Positions 56,164 through 64,000 of a stretch of DNA of 64,000 bases are shown piece after piece. Location of the stretch: contig OU452228.1 in the NCBI GenBank assembly GCA_911728455.2, forward strand, positions 8,914,629-8,978,628, written 5' to 3'. This stretch comes from Marthasterias glacialis. Taxonomy: Eukaryota; Echinodermata; Asteroidea; Forcipulatida; Asteriidae. The notes under the pieces are model-generated. The model saw only the letters and a program-made list of their open reading frames with translations, did no database searches and was not told the origin of the DNA. The position numbers and the translations under genes are program-made. Each line of letters begins with the position of its first letter. Within the stretch, counting starts at the first letter, position 1.

Positions 56164-56681
56164 GTAGCTTAGTTCTTTCACTTGATTCACAATAATTTTC
56201 TACAAGACCTAACAATCATCTCATTCTGTTTCATTGTTTCACTTTACAAAGGAAGTTTAGATCAGAAAAGTTTCATTCGTTAATCTTCAAAAGTATGTGT
56301 TCGGAAAGACACTAGACTGCAAGATTTGTTTCTAAGATTCGTTGGTTCCAAACACTGCTGCGCACCTCGTCTCAGACGCGCCACGTTCTCATTATATCAG
56401 GCCAGCAGGAACCCATTTTTGGCAGGGGGTGCTGGGTGCTGGGTGCTGGGTTGCATGCACACCGGCTTGTGCCAATATCACAAAAGTTAGCCCAGCACCG
56501 AAATAGTTGGAATTCAATACATTCTACTTTTATTTGCTATAACTTCCTCTTAATGAAGTAAAAGTGCGTTTATTATATGTTTGAAAAATTAGGGGTGCTA
56601 TAGTATAATTCCAGCACCCCCATCAACAAAGTTGGAGGTGCTTCAGTACCCACAGCGCCCCCTGTTGGCGCGTGCCTGCAA
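56164..56681. other. unassigned sequence
   Basis: GGGTGCTG occurs three times in a row near 56427-56450, and CAGCACC strings recur to about 56640. No gene is recognised. Confidence 0.5.
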
Positions 56682-57110
56682 CATATAACACCCACCTTAC
56701 ATGAACTTCACTGGCTCCTGGTTAAAATGCGTATCACGTATAACTTAAATCTCCTCACTTTCAAAGCTCTTTGTGGACCATCTCCTGACTATATATCTGA
56801 ACTTCTGCATAACTATACTCCTGTTCGTCCTCTTCATTCTGCTGGCCAATCCTTACCGATGCAAACGATTGTTTCTACAAAAATCTATGGTGAAAGAGCC
56901 TTCACCTTCATTGCACCTTCGTTGTGGAATGACTTACCACTTCATATTCGTCAAGCTGACTCTGTTCAGATTTTCAAAGGACTTTTAAAGACTCACTAAA
57001 GAATCAAATTTTTTTACTGTGCTTTATATTTCATTGTTTTATGTTCTGTGTTTAATTCTCATTGAGGCTCCATCACATGCGGTATAAACCTCTCGTGCTA
57101 TTGTTATTAC
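56682..57110 (+). pseudogene. LINE 3' end: C-terminus of reverse transcriptase ORF plus 3' UTR
   Basis: The frame from 56682 reads HITPTLHELHWLLVKMRITY, then LLTFKALCGPSPDYISELL, PVRPLHSAG, YGERAFTFIAPSLWNDLPLHIRQADSVQIFKGLLKTH and a stop at 56997-56999. This is the characteristic C-terminal region after the reverse transcriptase domain in CR1/Rex/L2-like LINEs (the HW-LP, APDYISEL, YG-R-F, APLWN-LP and FK-LKT signatures). The copy is 5' truncated and no catalytic block remains. An AT-rich UTR follows. Confidence 0.9.
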
Positions 57111-57205
57111 TTTACCTCATACATATTCATGATCGAGAGTCAAATTCTCACTGGTCCTCTCACCATCATGCTCCGGATACTATTTTTGCTGTTTACGAAG
57201 CGCTA
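57111..57205 (+). repeat. dispersed repeat Y, copy 2
   Basis: It matches the minus strand of 23862-23947: ATTCATGATCGAGAGTCAAA, TTCTCACTGGTCC, and then a TTTTTGCTGTTTACGAAGCGC segment. It lies directly after the LINE 3' end. Confidence 0.7.
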
Positions 57206-58505
57206 ATAGCATACGCAAGTTGTAGTTTTGTAGGGGGGTATTTCAGATGTGTTAGTAAATGAAGCACTAAACTGAGGGCTCACCCAGAATGCAATTTAAG
57301 TTTGGGAAGCCCAGCACTCTTCAAAGTCATCCATATTAGCCTTCGATGTGAGAGGAAGTTTCATAGGAAAGTTTTAAAATATACACCTTGAAAATGAGAT
57401 AAACGATGGAATAGAACACTTCAGAATGACACAGTTCAACTTGCTCCTCAAAACCGCTCACAATTACTGCATGCATAGACAGCATTCCAAAGTAAAGATC
57501 CCATTCAAATACTCCATATTATTTACACTTCCTCAGCATTGATACACTTAACCATATTGCACACACTCAATGCCAAACCGCTGGGTCGGGGTATTGCAAA
57601 TTTAAGTCTCACTTGTGTTTACCTTTGTTTAAATTTATTTGCTCAAAACTTTCTTACTTATTTTGCTGGACTGGCTCTTTCATGGAAAAGAAAACCAGAT
57701 TAGGATGAATTGGGATTTCTTTCTTTTTTCCACTCCGACGAAAGGGCTGTAAATTAGATTGGGTTGTCTTATGAAAATACAAGTTCTCTGATTTTCACTT
57801 AAAGCATTGAGCCAATATAATGAGTCATTCACCGTGACAGTCCACGACGCAAGTGAAAATACGTGACCGTCGCCGCCCCTGCATTTGGCTGTTTCATCAA
57901 TATTTGAAGAACAACAGGCATGAGCTGGTCCGTAACGGGTAAATATTTGTCCTAAAAACAGATAAGCACTAGTCGCAGCGAAAGCTTTTCAGAGGGTGGA
58001 GAGTAGAAATTGAGAATTGTAAAACTAGAGGAATGTGTATGGACTTAAAAAAAAACCTGTACCATGTCTGAAGAGAAACCTTTGGGTGCGCAGTTACTCT
58101 GTCCTTCATTTAAAGGGGGGGGGGTCAAGTCAGTGGCTCCCCCAGGAGTTATTGCAAAGGGACTGAGAAATTCGTTTTGCCTTAAGCCCGGTTTATACTT
58201 ACCGGAATTCTGAGAGCGAAGCTAATTTTCTTGAGTCACAATTGACAAACATTGGCACTGAATTGTTTCAACACCACATTTGCTTCGTATTCACTTTTCG
58301 TGTGAAGTATGAACAGGGCTTTACTGTGCAGGGGAGGGGAAGTGGGGGGGGGGGGTTCAAATGAATTATGAAATAAAAAAAAATAAATACAGAACAGAAG
58401 GTTTTCAACATTTTCAGGATCATACAAAGAGGATGACAAGGAGCAGAGGGGGTGAGAAGCTGCATACGAACTTCAGGGTTGTTCGAAAATTATTTATGTT
58501 TTTTG
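57206..58505. other. unassigned sequence
   Basis: A G8 run lies near 58118 and a G10 run near 58344-58353. No gene or recognised repeat is present. Confidence 0.5.
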
Positions 58506-59000
58506 CTTACACACCGATGTGTATTCAGCACTGTATACTCAGTACTTTCCCGAGGCCTGTGGAAAAAAACAAACTCACAGGCATATTCCTCAGGTGGGAT
58601 TCAAACTCACGACCCCCGCCATTTTAGAGCAGATGTCTTGCCAACTAGACTACCGAGGAAGAATACACTATTAACTAGTAAACTTGCGGGTACAACCATG
58701 TGTTTGAATCTCTTTTGGGAGGAGTGTTGGCTCTGAAAAGAGCCGGAGTGGTCTCGACGTTTCGATCAGTATGCTCTTCAGGAGAAAGAAGACGATCAGA
58801 GCATACTGATCGAAACGTCAAGACCACTCCGGCTCTTTTCAGAGCCAACACTCCTCCCAAAAGAGATTCAAACACATGGCTGTACCCGCAAGTTTACTAG
58901 TTAATAGTGTATTCTTAGTCTCCTACACCATGCAAAGCTTCAAACATCACTTAGACTACCGAGATTGCCCTGCAGCTAGAGTCAGTTCGAATCCTAATCT
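58506..59000 (-). mobile_element. SINE family C copy, minus strand, split by a 294-bp insertion
   Basis: The tail and B-box part lie at 58506-58657 (ACACCGATGTGTATTCAGCA, GTGGGATTCAAACTCACGACC, CATTTTAGAGCAGATGTCTTGCC). The 5' part resumes at 58952 (TAGACTACCGAGATTGCCC, CAGCTAGAGTCAGTTCGAATCC). The 12-bp string TAGACTACCGAG is present on both sides of the insertion. Confidence 0.85.
58658..58951. mobile_element. palindromic insertion with 12-bp target duplication and hammerhead-like motif
   Basis: TAGACTACCGAG stands at 58646-58657 and again at 58952-58963. Inside, arms 58659-58777 and 58798-58916 are almost perfect reverse complements of about 118 bp around a 20-bp loop. Each arm holds CGTTTCGATCAGTATGCTC or its complement and GCTCTTTTCAGAGCC. 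The minus strand carries CTCCTGAAGA, GAAACGTC and GAGACC, where CTC/GAG can pair around the core. The ends resemble Penelope-like element termini, which would explain a target duplication of this size. Confidence 0.8.
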
Positions 59001-59078
59001 ATAATTATAATGGTTGCGGTACCTGCTGCTGATAGGTTTTGAACTGCCTCTAGCTGCCGGGCAGTCTCGGTAGTCTAG
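58953..59078. repeat. head-to-head SINE junction (inverted repeat)
   Basis: Arms of about 44 bp, 58953-58997 and 59034-59078, are the 5' leaders of two family C SINEs facing each other (AGACTACCGAGATTGCCC against GGGCAGTCTCGGTAGTCT). The 36-bp centre includes TATAATGGTTGCGGTACC. Confidence 0.85.
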
Positions 59079-59220
59079 TTGCTAAGACATCTGCTCTAGA
59101 ATGGCGGGGGTCGTGGGTTCAAATCCCACCCGAGGGATATGCCTGCGAGGTTTTTTTCGCAGGCCTCAGGAAAGTACTGAGTATACAGTGCTTAACATAC
59201 ATTGGTGTATGGGCAAAAAA
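59000..59220 (+). mobile_element. SINE family C, full length, plus strand
   Basis: Leader TATAATGGTTGCGGTACCTG, CTGCCTCTAGCTGCCGGGCA, A-box region CGGTAGTCTAGTTGCTAAGAC, ATGGCGGGGGTCGTGGG, B box GGTTCAAATCC (59116-59126), a CCTGCGAGG/CGCAGG hairpin, then AAAGTACTGAGTATACAG and CATTGGTGTATGGGCAAAAAA. It is the best copy for defining this family. Confidence 0.9.
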
Positions 59221-59645
59221 CACAAATAATATTGTTATCCCCACTGCAAAAAATTTCATCTATTATATTTGTTTGAAAAATGTTGATATTTCCACAGTAG
59301 AATCAACAGATGAAACCAGCAAAAAAAAGAAGAAAAAAAATTGGCTAAAAATCTAGCAAGCAATGATTATGCTGTGGTGGAAAGAATGGGGGTTATATTA
59401 ATAAAAATTAATTCACATTGATGTATACATGCACAACAAATGTTGATAAGTTCTACATGGATGTGGGGGGGGGGGGGGAGGGCATTGAAAGTAGTACTCC
59501 CTGCATGCCCTTAAAATGTTGAAATCTTTGGATGTAACTTTACATTTAACTTGAACCAAACAAATTTAAAACCACGTACAGCTGAAGGGAACTCATCTTT
59601 TACCACTTTGAGGTATGTACCAGATTTGTGATGCTACTGTTCAAT

Positions 59646-59810
59646 GCAACAAGTTCCAACAAATATAGACAAGTTGTTGGGACTTGATGATCTCAAGGGA
59701 AAATTGGATCACCTTTGTTTTGTGTAGTGCAACAAGTTCCAACAAATAATGACAAGTTGTTGGGACTTGATGCTCTCAAGGGAAAGTAGGAGAACCATTG
59801 TTTGTGTAGT
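59646..59810. repeat. two-copy tandem duplication, period 83 bp
   Basis: GCAACAAGTTCCAACAAAT begins at 59646 and 59729, and each copy continues GACAAGTTGTTGGGACTTGA, TGTTCTCAAGGGAAA-type sequence and TTTGTGTAGT. Each unit contains an internal dyad, AACAAGTTCCAACA against TGTTGGGACTTG. Confidence 0.9.
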
Positions 59811-59879
59811 TAATGGATCCTAGTTAATGAAGTCCACAGGCTGCCCTCTTTCCTGACTTGGCTGACTTGACCTGTATAT

Positions 59880-60130
59880 TGCTTTGTCCTTTGGATGGGA
59901 CTTGGAGCTGTAGGTCGTGTGCATTGTGTAATGTAGGTTGAGGAACCCAGTACAGTTATCGCTAATTGAAGGGATTTGCCTCTTGTGTTGTCTGGTTTGG
60001 TTGGCTGCAGATTGCACCGGATCGCCTTGTGAACCCCTTACAAAGTGTTTATGAAGGAGTTCCATAATTCAAAATAGCCCTGCATACATGTCGTGAAATA
60101 TTGAGCATTGTGTATTATAGTGTTATCAAT
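59880..60130 (+). mobile_element. SINE-like repeat family B, copy 2
   Basis: GGATGGGACTTGGAGCTGTAGG, GTGTGCATTGTGTAATGTAGG, GAACCCAGTACAG, GGCTGCAGATTGCACC, CCTTGTGAACCCCTTAC, ATAATTCAAAATAGCCCTGCAT, TATTGAGC. It parallels 29213-29500. Confidence 0.7.
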
Positions 60131-60531
60131 ATTTTTATTTTTATTTTATAATAGGTGTTAATAATAACTGTAGTCAACAAACTGTTGAATCGGCATAACT
60201 AAGGGGGTTGGGGTTTGTGCCCCCCCCCTCAATTGATGTCCATACCACCCCCCCCCCCCCTCCCCATTTGAAACCTGGACTTTTGAGATTAAAAATTACC
60301 ATCATAAAATGCTCCATTTTAATTTTCTAAAAGTTTTTATGTAGTAAATTAAACTATTTTTTTGGTGTTACATGCAGACAATGTATTTGTTTTTACCTCC
60401 ATGTCAGATTATCTTGAAAACAAAATAGTAAACAGCATAACAAGAGCACTGGAAAGGGCCTTGTTTAGGAAAAATGCAAACGAAAACTACAGTTTTAATT
60501 GGCCAGAAGTGCGCCCCCCCCCCAAAAAAAA

Positions 60532-60675
60532 AATATATATATATATATATATAAATAGCGTGAGCAAAGAAAATTTGGCTGATGCCGGACTCGAACCCGC
60601 GACCTCTCGAATACCGTATGAGCGCTCTACCAACTGAGCTAACCAGCTATATATATATATATATATAATATATAA
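60532..60675. repeat. (AT)n microsatellites on both sides of a tRNA-core element
   Basis: AT runs at 60532-60553 and TA runs at 60648-60670 flank the element at 60560-60650. They may derive from expansion of its ends. Confidence 0.85.
60560..60650 (-). mobile_element. tRNA-core element, minus strand, leader lost
   Basis: On the minus strand: GCTGGTTAGCTCAGTTGGTAGAGC (A box), CATACGGTATTCGAG, B box GGTTCGAGTCC, CATCAGCCAAATTTTCTTTGCTCAC. It is nearly identical over the core to the copy at 55611-55744. The 5' leader and its terminal repeat are replaced by a TA microsatellite. Confidence 0.8.
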
Positions 60676-60861
60676 AAATAAAAATAATAACAATAATAAT
60701 AACAATTATAATAATAAAAACAAATAAATAAATGAATGAATTTATAAATGAATTTATAAAATAATAAAATGGTGCACCCCCTTGTCCCCCCCCCAAAAAA
60801 AAAAAAAATAAAATAAAAAAATGTTATCCTAGTTTCGCCACTGATCAAAGACTATTTGAAA

Positions 60862-61045
60862 GTTTTCACTATGATTAGGTTTAGAATTAAGTCTCCTGTC
60901 TTGAATCTTCAGATAAGTGTCAATCAGATAAACATGCAACCCCCCCTAAAATTTTACCCTAGTTTTCACTTTGATTGGGTTCAGGATTAAGTTGCCTGTG
61001 TGTTTATCTGTAGGTGTCAATCAGATAAATGTGCATGGTTTAATT
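60862..61045. repeat. two-copy tandem duplication, period about 101 bp
   Basis: GTTTTCACTATGATTAGGTT and GTTTTCACTTTGATTGGGTT begin at 60862 and 60963. Both copies run through GAATTAAGT-type sequence to GTGTCAATCAGATAAA. A small perfect hairpin, AATTACGG/CCGTAATT, follows at about 61079-61112. Confidence 0.8.
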
Positions 61046-61112
61046 ATCAAGAGCCGAGTGCCAGGCAATGATTGTAGCAATTACGGCACCTACGCATTCA
61101 GGTACCGTAATT

Positions 61113-63023
61113 CCTCGAGAACCTAGCCTCAGGTTTTTGTCAGACTTTGATCCGATTTTCACTCAGGGAGATTAAAACCATCATCTGCCTTTTCACAATA
61201 AGTAACTTCTTACTCATATAACTTCCACCAAAGAAATTGAAATCCATGGGCAGCTGACATGTGCCCGTCTCTAACCACTTTGAGCAAAAATGCTCCAGAT
61301 TTTGTTATCCGGGCAGCTTTACCGAAATAGAGTAGCCTGAATCCACCTCAATTTGATAGATTTCCCCTGCAGATTTCCCTTCCCCCCCCCCCCCCCAGTT
61401 TACCTGCACTCATCTAGATTGACATTCAAGAGAAGAAAATAAAATAATGTAAGAGGTTTTTTTCCCCGGCTCACTAATGACATTTGTAGCTTTCGTAGCT
61501 AAAAATATTGACCCCTTATTTCATAACACCTGTCATATTAAACCATCTCGGATCAAAACAGGTAGGGTAGTATAACGTGTCTGAATTAATCCCACCGGAG
61601 GCTAGAGAGGGTTAGGAGGACGAAGAGGGTGGGGGGGGTGAGATTCATGCAAGCTTTCATTCATGTTAGCCAGGATATTGTTTTATAAACATTTGTCAGT
61701 ATGATTATACGATGGACCTCTTAGGTTGGCACGTATGAGCGTGCCTCTTTTGTAATCTACTGATTGCTTCTGTGACTCTAGGCATGCATGGCCCAATTTT
61801 CTTGAAAGGGAATTCCTCATAGTAGACGATGTCGCTACAGTGGCGTCGTGATCAGTTAGTTACCCACCTCCCCCATTCCCCCCTCCTTCCCCCCATGAAG
61901 AAGCAAAATAGCTGCATAATAGAAAGAGGATGGTTATTTGTTATCTGTTGGCAGGAACTAGAGCACCAACCTACGGGGAAAAAAACCCAGTGCTAACACA
62001 AAACTGTGTTATCACTGGATAGATAAATCCCAACAAAACGCCGTCTTTTTACGGGCAGTTTGGGTTGTGGCGTTGAGGTGCATCAAGCGTTCTTATCTAT
62101 GCAGCCAAGTGGTCCACCAACCAATCGTTAGATCAACCTCCCATGAGCGGCATGCGATATTTACGCGTAACGAATAGTTAACGTTCAAAAAAATGATAAC
62201 ACTGCCTGTAAAGATGGTCAGCTTTTGCACTGTGTGATGACGTCAAATTGGACCTATCTATACCATAAACAGATATTTCCATGTATTGGCATCCATCAGA
62301 CCATGGTTGGACAAAGCCCTCCCTCCAACCCCCCCCCCCCCCCTTCTTCCCTAATAGTAGATAACTCAATTACGACCCAGAGTGGCCCACTATTAATCAA
62401 TTTAAAGTCAGTGGTTACCCTACCTTAGATCCATTTCCAAATTACAGCACTGGATGAATTTTTCTACATGATTTTATTTCTCTCTGTTTCTCCCCCTTTA
62501 ATCAAGTTAATATAAACTTGTTTATATAGTGGAGCTGTCAAAGAGCTTTGCTTGTCCGCAAGGTGGTACGAGGGGGGGGGGGACATTCCATTTAGCAATA
62601 TGAGGGGTCGGGGAGAGGGGGCACGTAGTCAAATATGCCTCGTTTTATTTGTTCGCTTTTTAAAAAACATTATGTGTTCGTATGTAGTCGGGGGCGGATC
62701 TAGAAAGTCACGAGAGAGGGGGGGGGAATAGTGATGTAGTGTTTAATTTTGCACGCACCCACACTGATCCATCACTAGTAATATATTGTGCACGCTTTCC
62801 TCTTGTTGTTGATCGAGTGAAAAATATTTCCAAAGATATCTTAAAGAAGTGGCAGTGTTGTCTGGAGGTCCCATTTTTACAAGTCTGTTGGGCACAAAAA
62901 TTTAGCAACGAAACTGTTGGCTCGATTTGCAGGTAAATATTACAGGACTCATTTTGTTTCAAAATCTGCTCAAGCAAAATAACAATTTATGCCCGAAGTA
63001 AGCACGAAGCCAGTCGCAAACAA
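61113..63023. other. unassigned sequence with C and G tracts
   Basis: Runs of 10-15 C or G occur near 61382-61396, 62330-62342, 62572-62581 and 62719-62726. No gene or recognised element is seen. Confidence 0.5.
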
Positions 63024-63217
63024 GGCCCAATTTCTCAATGCTGTAAGCACTAAAAAGTTTGCTCAGCGCGGAACAAATGTGCTCAGGAGAATTGGGTTAC
63101 CGGCCAAAACATCATGTAGTGTATATTGTTTGTGACTGGTTTCCTGCTAATTTTTTGCTTAGAAGACAAGTTTGCTAAGCACCTTTTTAGTTAAACAGTT
63201 TTATGAAATTTCCCCTC
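63024..63217. mobile_element. GCTGCTTAAGC-type palindromic MITE
   Basis: GGCCCAATTTCTCAATGCTG, GTTTGCTCAGCGC, GGGTTACCGGCCAAAACATCATG, GACTGGTTTCCTGCTAATTTTTTGCTTAG, TTTGCTAAGCACC and TTTTATGAAATTTCCCC follow the same order as MITE 2 at 48022-48218. Confidence 0.8.
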
Positions 63218-63594
63218 CCCCCACCAGTTGGGTGCCGTGTCATGCTTTATCGACAATCCTCTCGAAGAAATCTGAATCAAGAATTTCAATTACTGTATTT
63301 AACACAGTTTTAAGCAATTACGGGATATTGTTTACAAAGTCACGGCTGTGACAATCTCACACCGCATTCTCCCGCGTCTCGCTCACACCTATGCACACAC
63401 TTGGTCAGCTTTACAACAAAACTCCTCAGGCAATCTGAAAAATTGTATCGACCCAAATTCTGTTGATGAATCAAATTCCAGCGTCGGAAGTATTTGATTT
63501 CACACACCGCTTGTGATTGATGTTCATTTTTCATGCCCGATTAAGTCTCACTGGACGGTTATCGAGAAGGCTGCACCGGTATAGGGAGATCTGT

Positions 63595-64000
63595 GCCCTA
63601 ATTGGAACCATGGAGCCCAAATGGGGATAACTGACCTTAAGTGTTAGCTTACCAATGGGCCCCAATCGGGTATTTTGCTTAAAGGGAAAGTGCAAAGCGA
63701 TTCAACTGGGTTTGTTATTGCTGTCCCAATTGGGAGTAATCCCAGTCTGATTTAGAACTTTATACCCCCAATGGGGATTTAACTGTGTACCTCCATGGGG
63801 GATTTTGTAAAGATAAAGGGGAAACCTTGTATTGAAAACTTTCTTAAAGCCATGATTGTTATTATCAATGCCTTCCCATTAGGGAAATATCCTGATCCAG
63901 CTTTAATGTCCAGATAGCACTAAACAGGGATATATTAACTCCCCATTGGGGTTATAAAATCAAATCTAGACTGATGTCCACTATTCAGTCCTAATTGATT
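63595..64000. repeat. cluster of CCCAATTGGG-like short palindromes
   Basis: Short dyads of one theme occur every 50-90 bp: CCCTAATTGG, CCAATGGG with CCCCAATCGGG, TCCCAATTGGGA (perfect, 63724-63735), CCCCAATGGGGA, CTCCATGGGGGAT, CCCATTAGGGA and CCCCATTGGGG. No unit length is fixed. The cluster runs to the window edge. Confidence 0.6.

Larger units (their letters stand above)
60193..60845. mobile_element. C-rich MITE (GTGGCG-end type), split
   Basis: The left part, 60193-60300, has ATAACTAAGGGGGTTGGGG and C runs. The right part, 60770-60845, has C runs and TTATCCTAGTTTCGCCACTG. The ends resemble those at 42181-42361. The interval between holds AT repeats and a tRNA-core element. The left boundary is uncertain. 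Confidence 0.4.

Noticed and set aside
58675..58900. Two nearly identical open frames on opposite strands (MFESLLGGVLALKRAG)
   Set aside because: They are the two arms of a palindrome read outward to inward, not two genes.

Overview
The window reads as AT-rich, non-coding DNA from an animal genome, most likely a marine invertebrate. There are no compact operons, ribosome-binding sites or long open reading frames. The sequence is instead filled with tRNA-derived SINEs carrying pol III boxes, LINE 3' ends, fold-back MITEs, minisatellites and homopolymer tracts. The mix of elements, such as palindromes ending in GGGCCCAATTTCATAGAGC and SINEs with a tRNA-Leu(CAA)-like head, would suit an echinoderm or another non-vertebrate deuterostome. 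That placement is inference and was not tested. I found no intact protein-coding gene, no exon that I recognise and no convincing functional RNA gene. The longest ATG-started open frame (166 codons, minus strand, 1305-1805) matches nothing I know.

Layout. From 1 to 10 kb the sequence is mostly unassigned, with a fold-back at 2.6 kb, a dispersed repeat at 3.9 kb, SINE copies at 5.1 and 6.8-7.1 kb and a C-rich minisatellite at 8.7-9.0 kb. From 10 to 24 kb there are SINEs, LINE 3' ends and a run of fold-back elements (13.3, 13.6, 17.0, 20.0, 20.4, 22.6 and 23.5 kb). From 24 to 32 kb there are tRNA-like B-box repeats, SINEs, a palindromic 70-bp minisatellite (27.5-28.0 kb) and a 32-bp minisatellite of about 38 copies (30.2-31.5 kb). 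From 32 to 43 kb there is a decayed LINE reverse transcriptase (about 35.9-36.3 kb), diverged tandem blocks at 38.9-39.8 and 40.8-41.8 kb each broken by a younger insertion, and several MITEs. At 43.5-44.9 kb lies a 20-bp satellite, and at 45.9-46.3 kb a 25-bp minisatellite. From 46.8 to 48.4 kb three palindromic MITEs stand head to tail, the first split by a SINE and a LINE tail. From 50 to 64 kb there are more SINEs, a LINE C-terminus at 56.7-57.0 kb, nested palindromic insertions at 55.1-56.2 and 58.5-59.2 kb, and a cluster of CCCAATTGGG-like palindromes at the right edge.

How the parts relate. Mobile elements account for most of what can be explained, and several nestings give relative ages. 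A LINE tail motif (GCGC-ATATAA followed by ATT repeats) also closes the tRNA-Leu-derived SINEs, which fits SINE mobilisation by that LINE. The two most unusual signals are a family of short elements with a tRNA-like core between inverted terminal repeats, and several loci carrying a hammerhead-ribozyme-like core (CTGANGA, stem, GAAA), one of them inside a palindromic insertion with a 12-bp target-site duplication.
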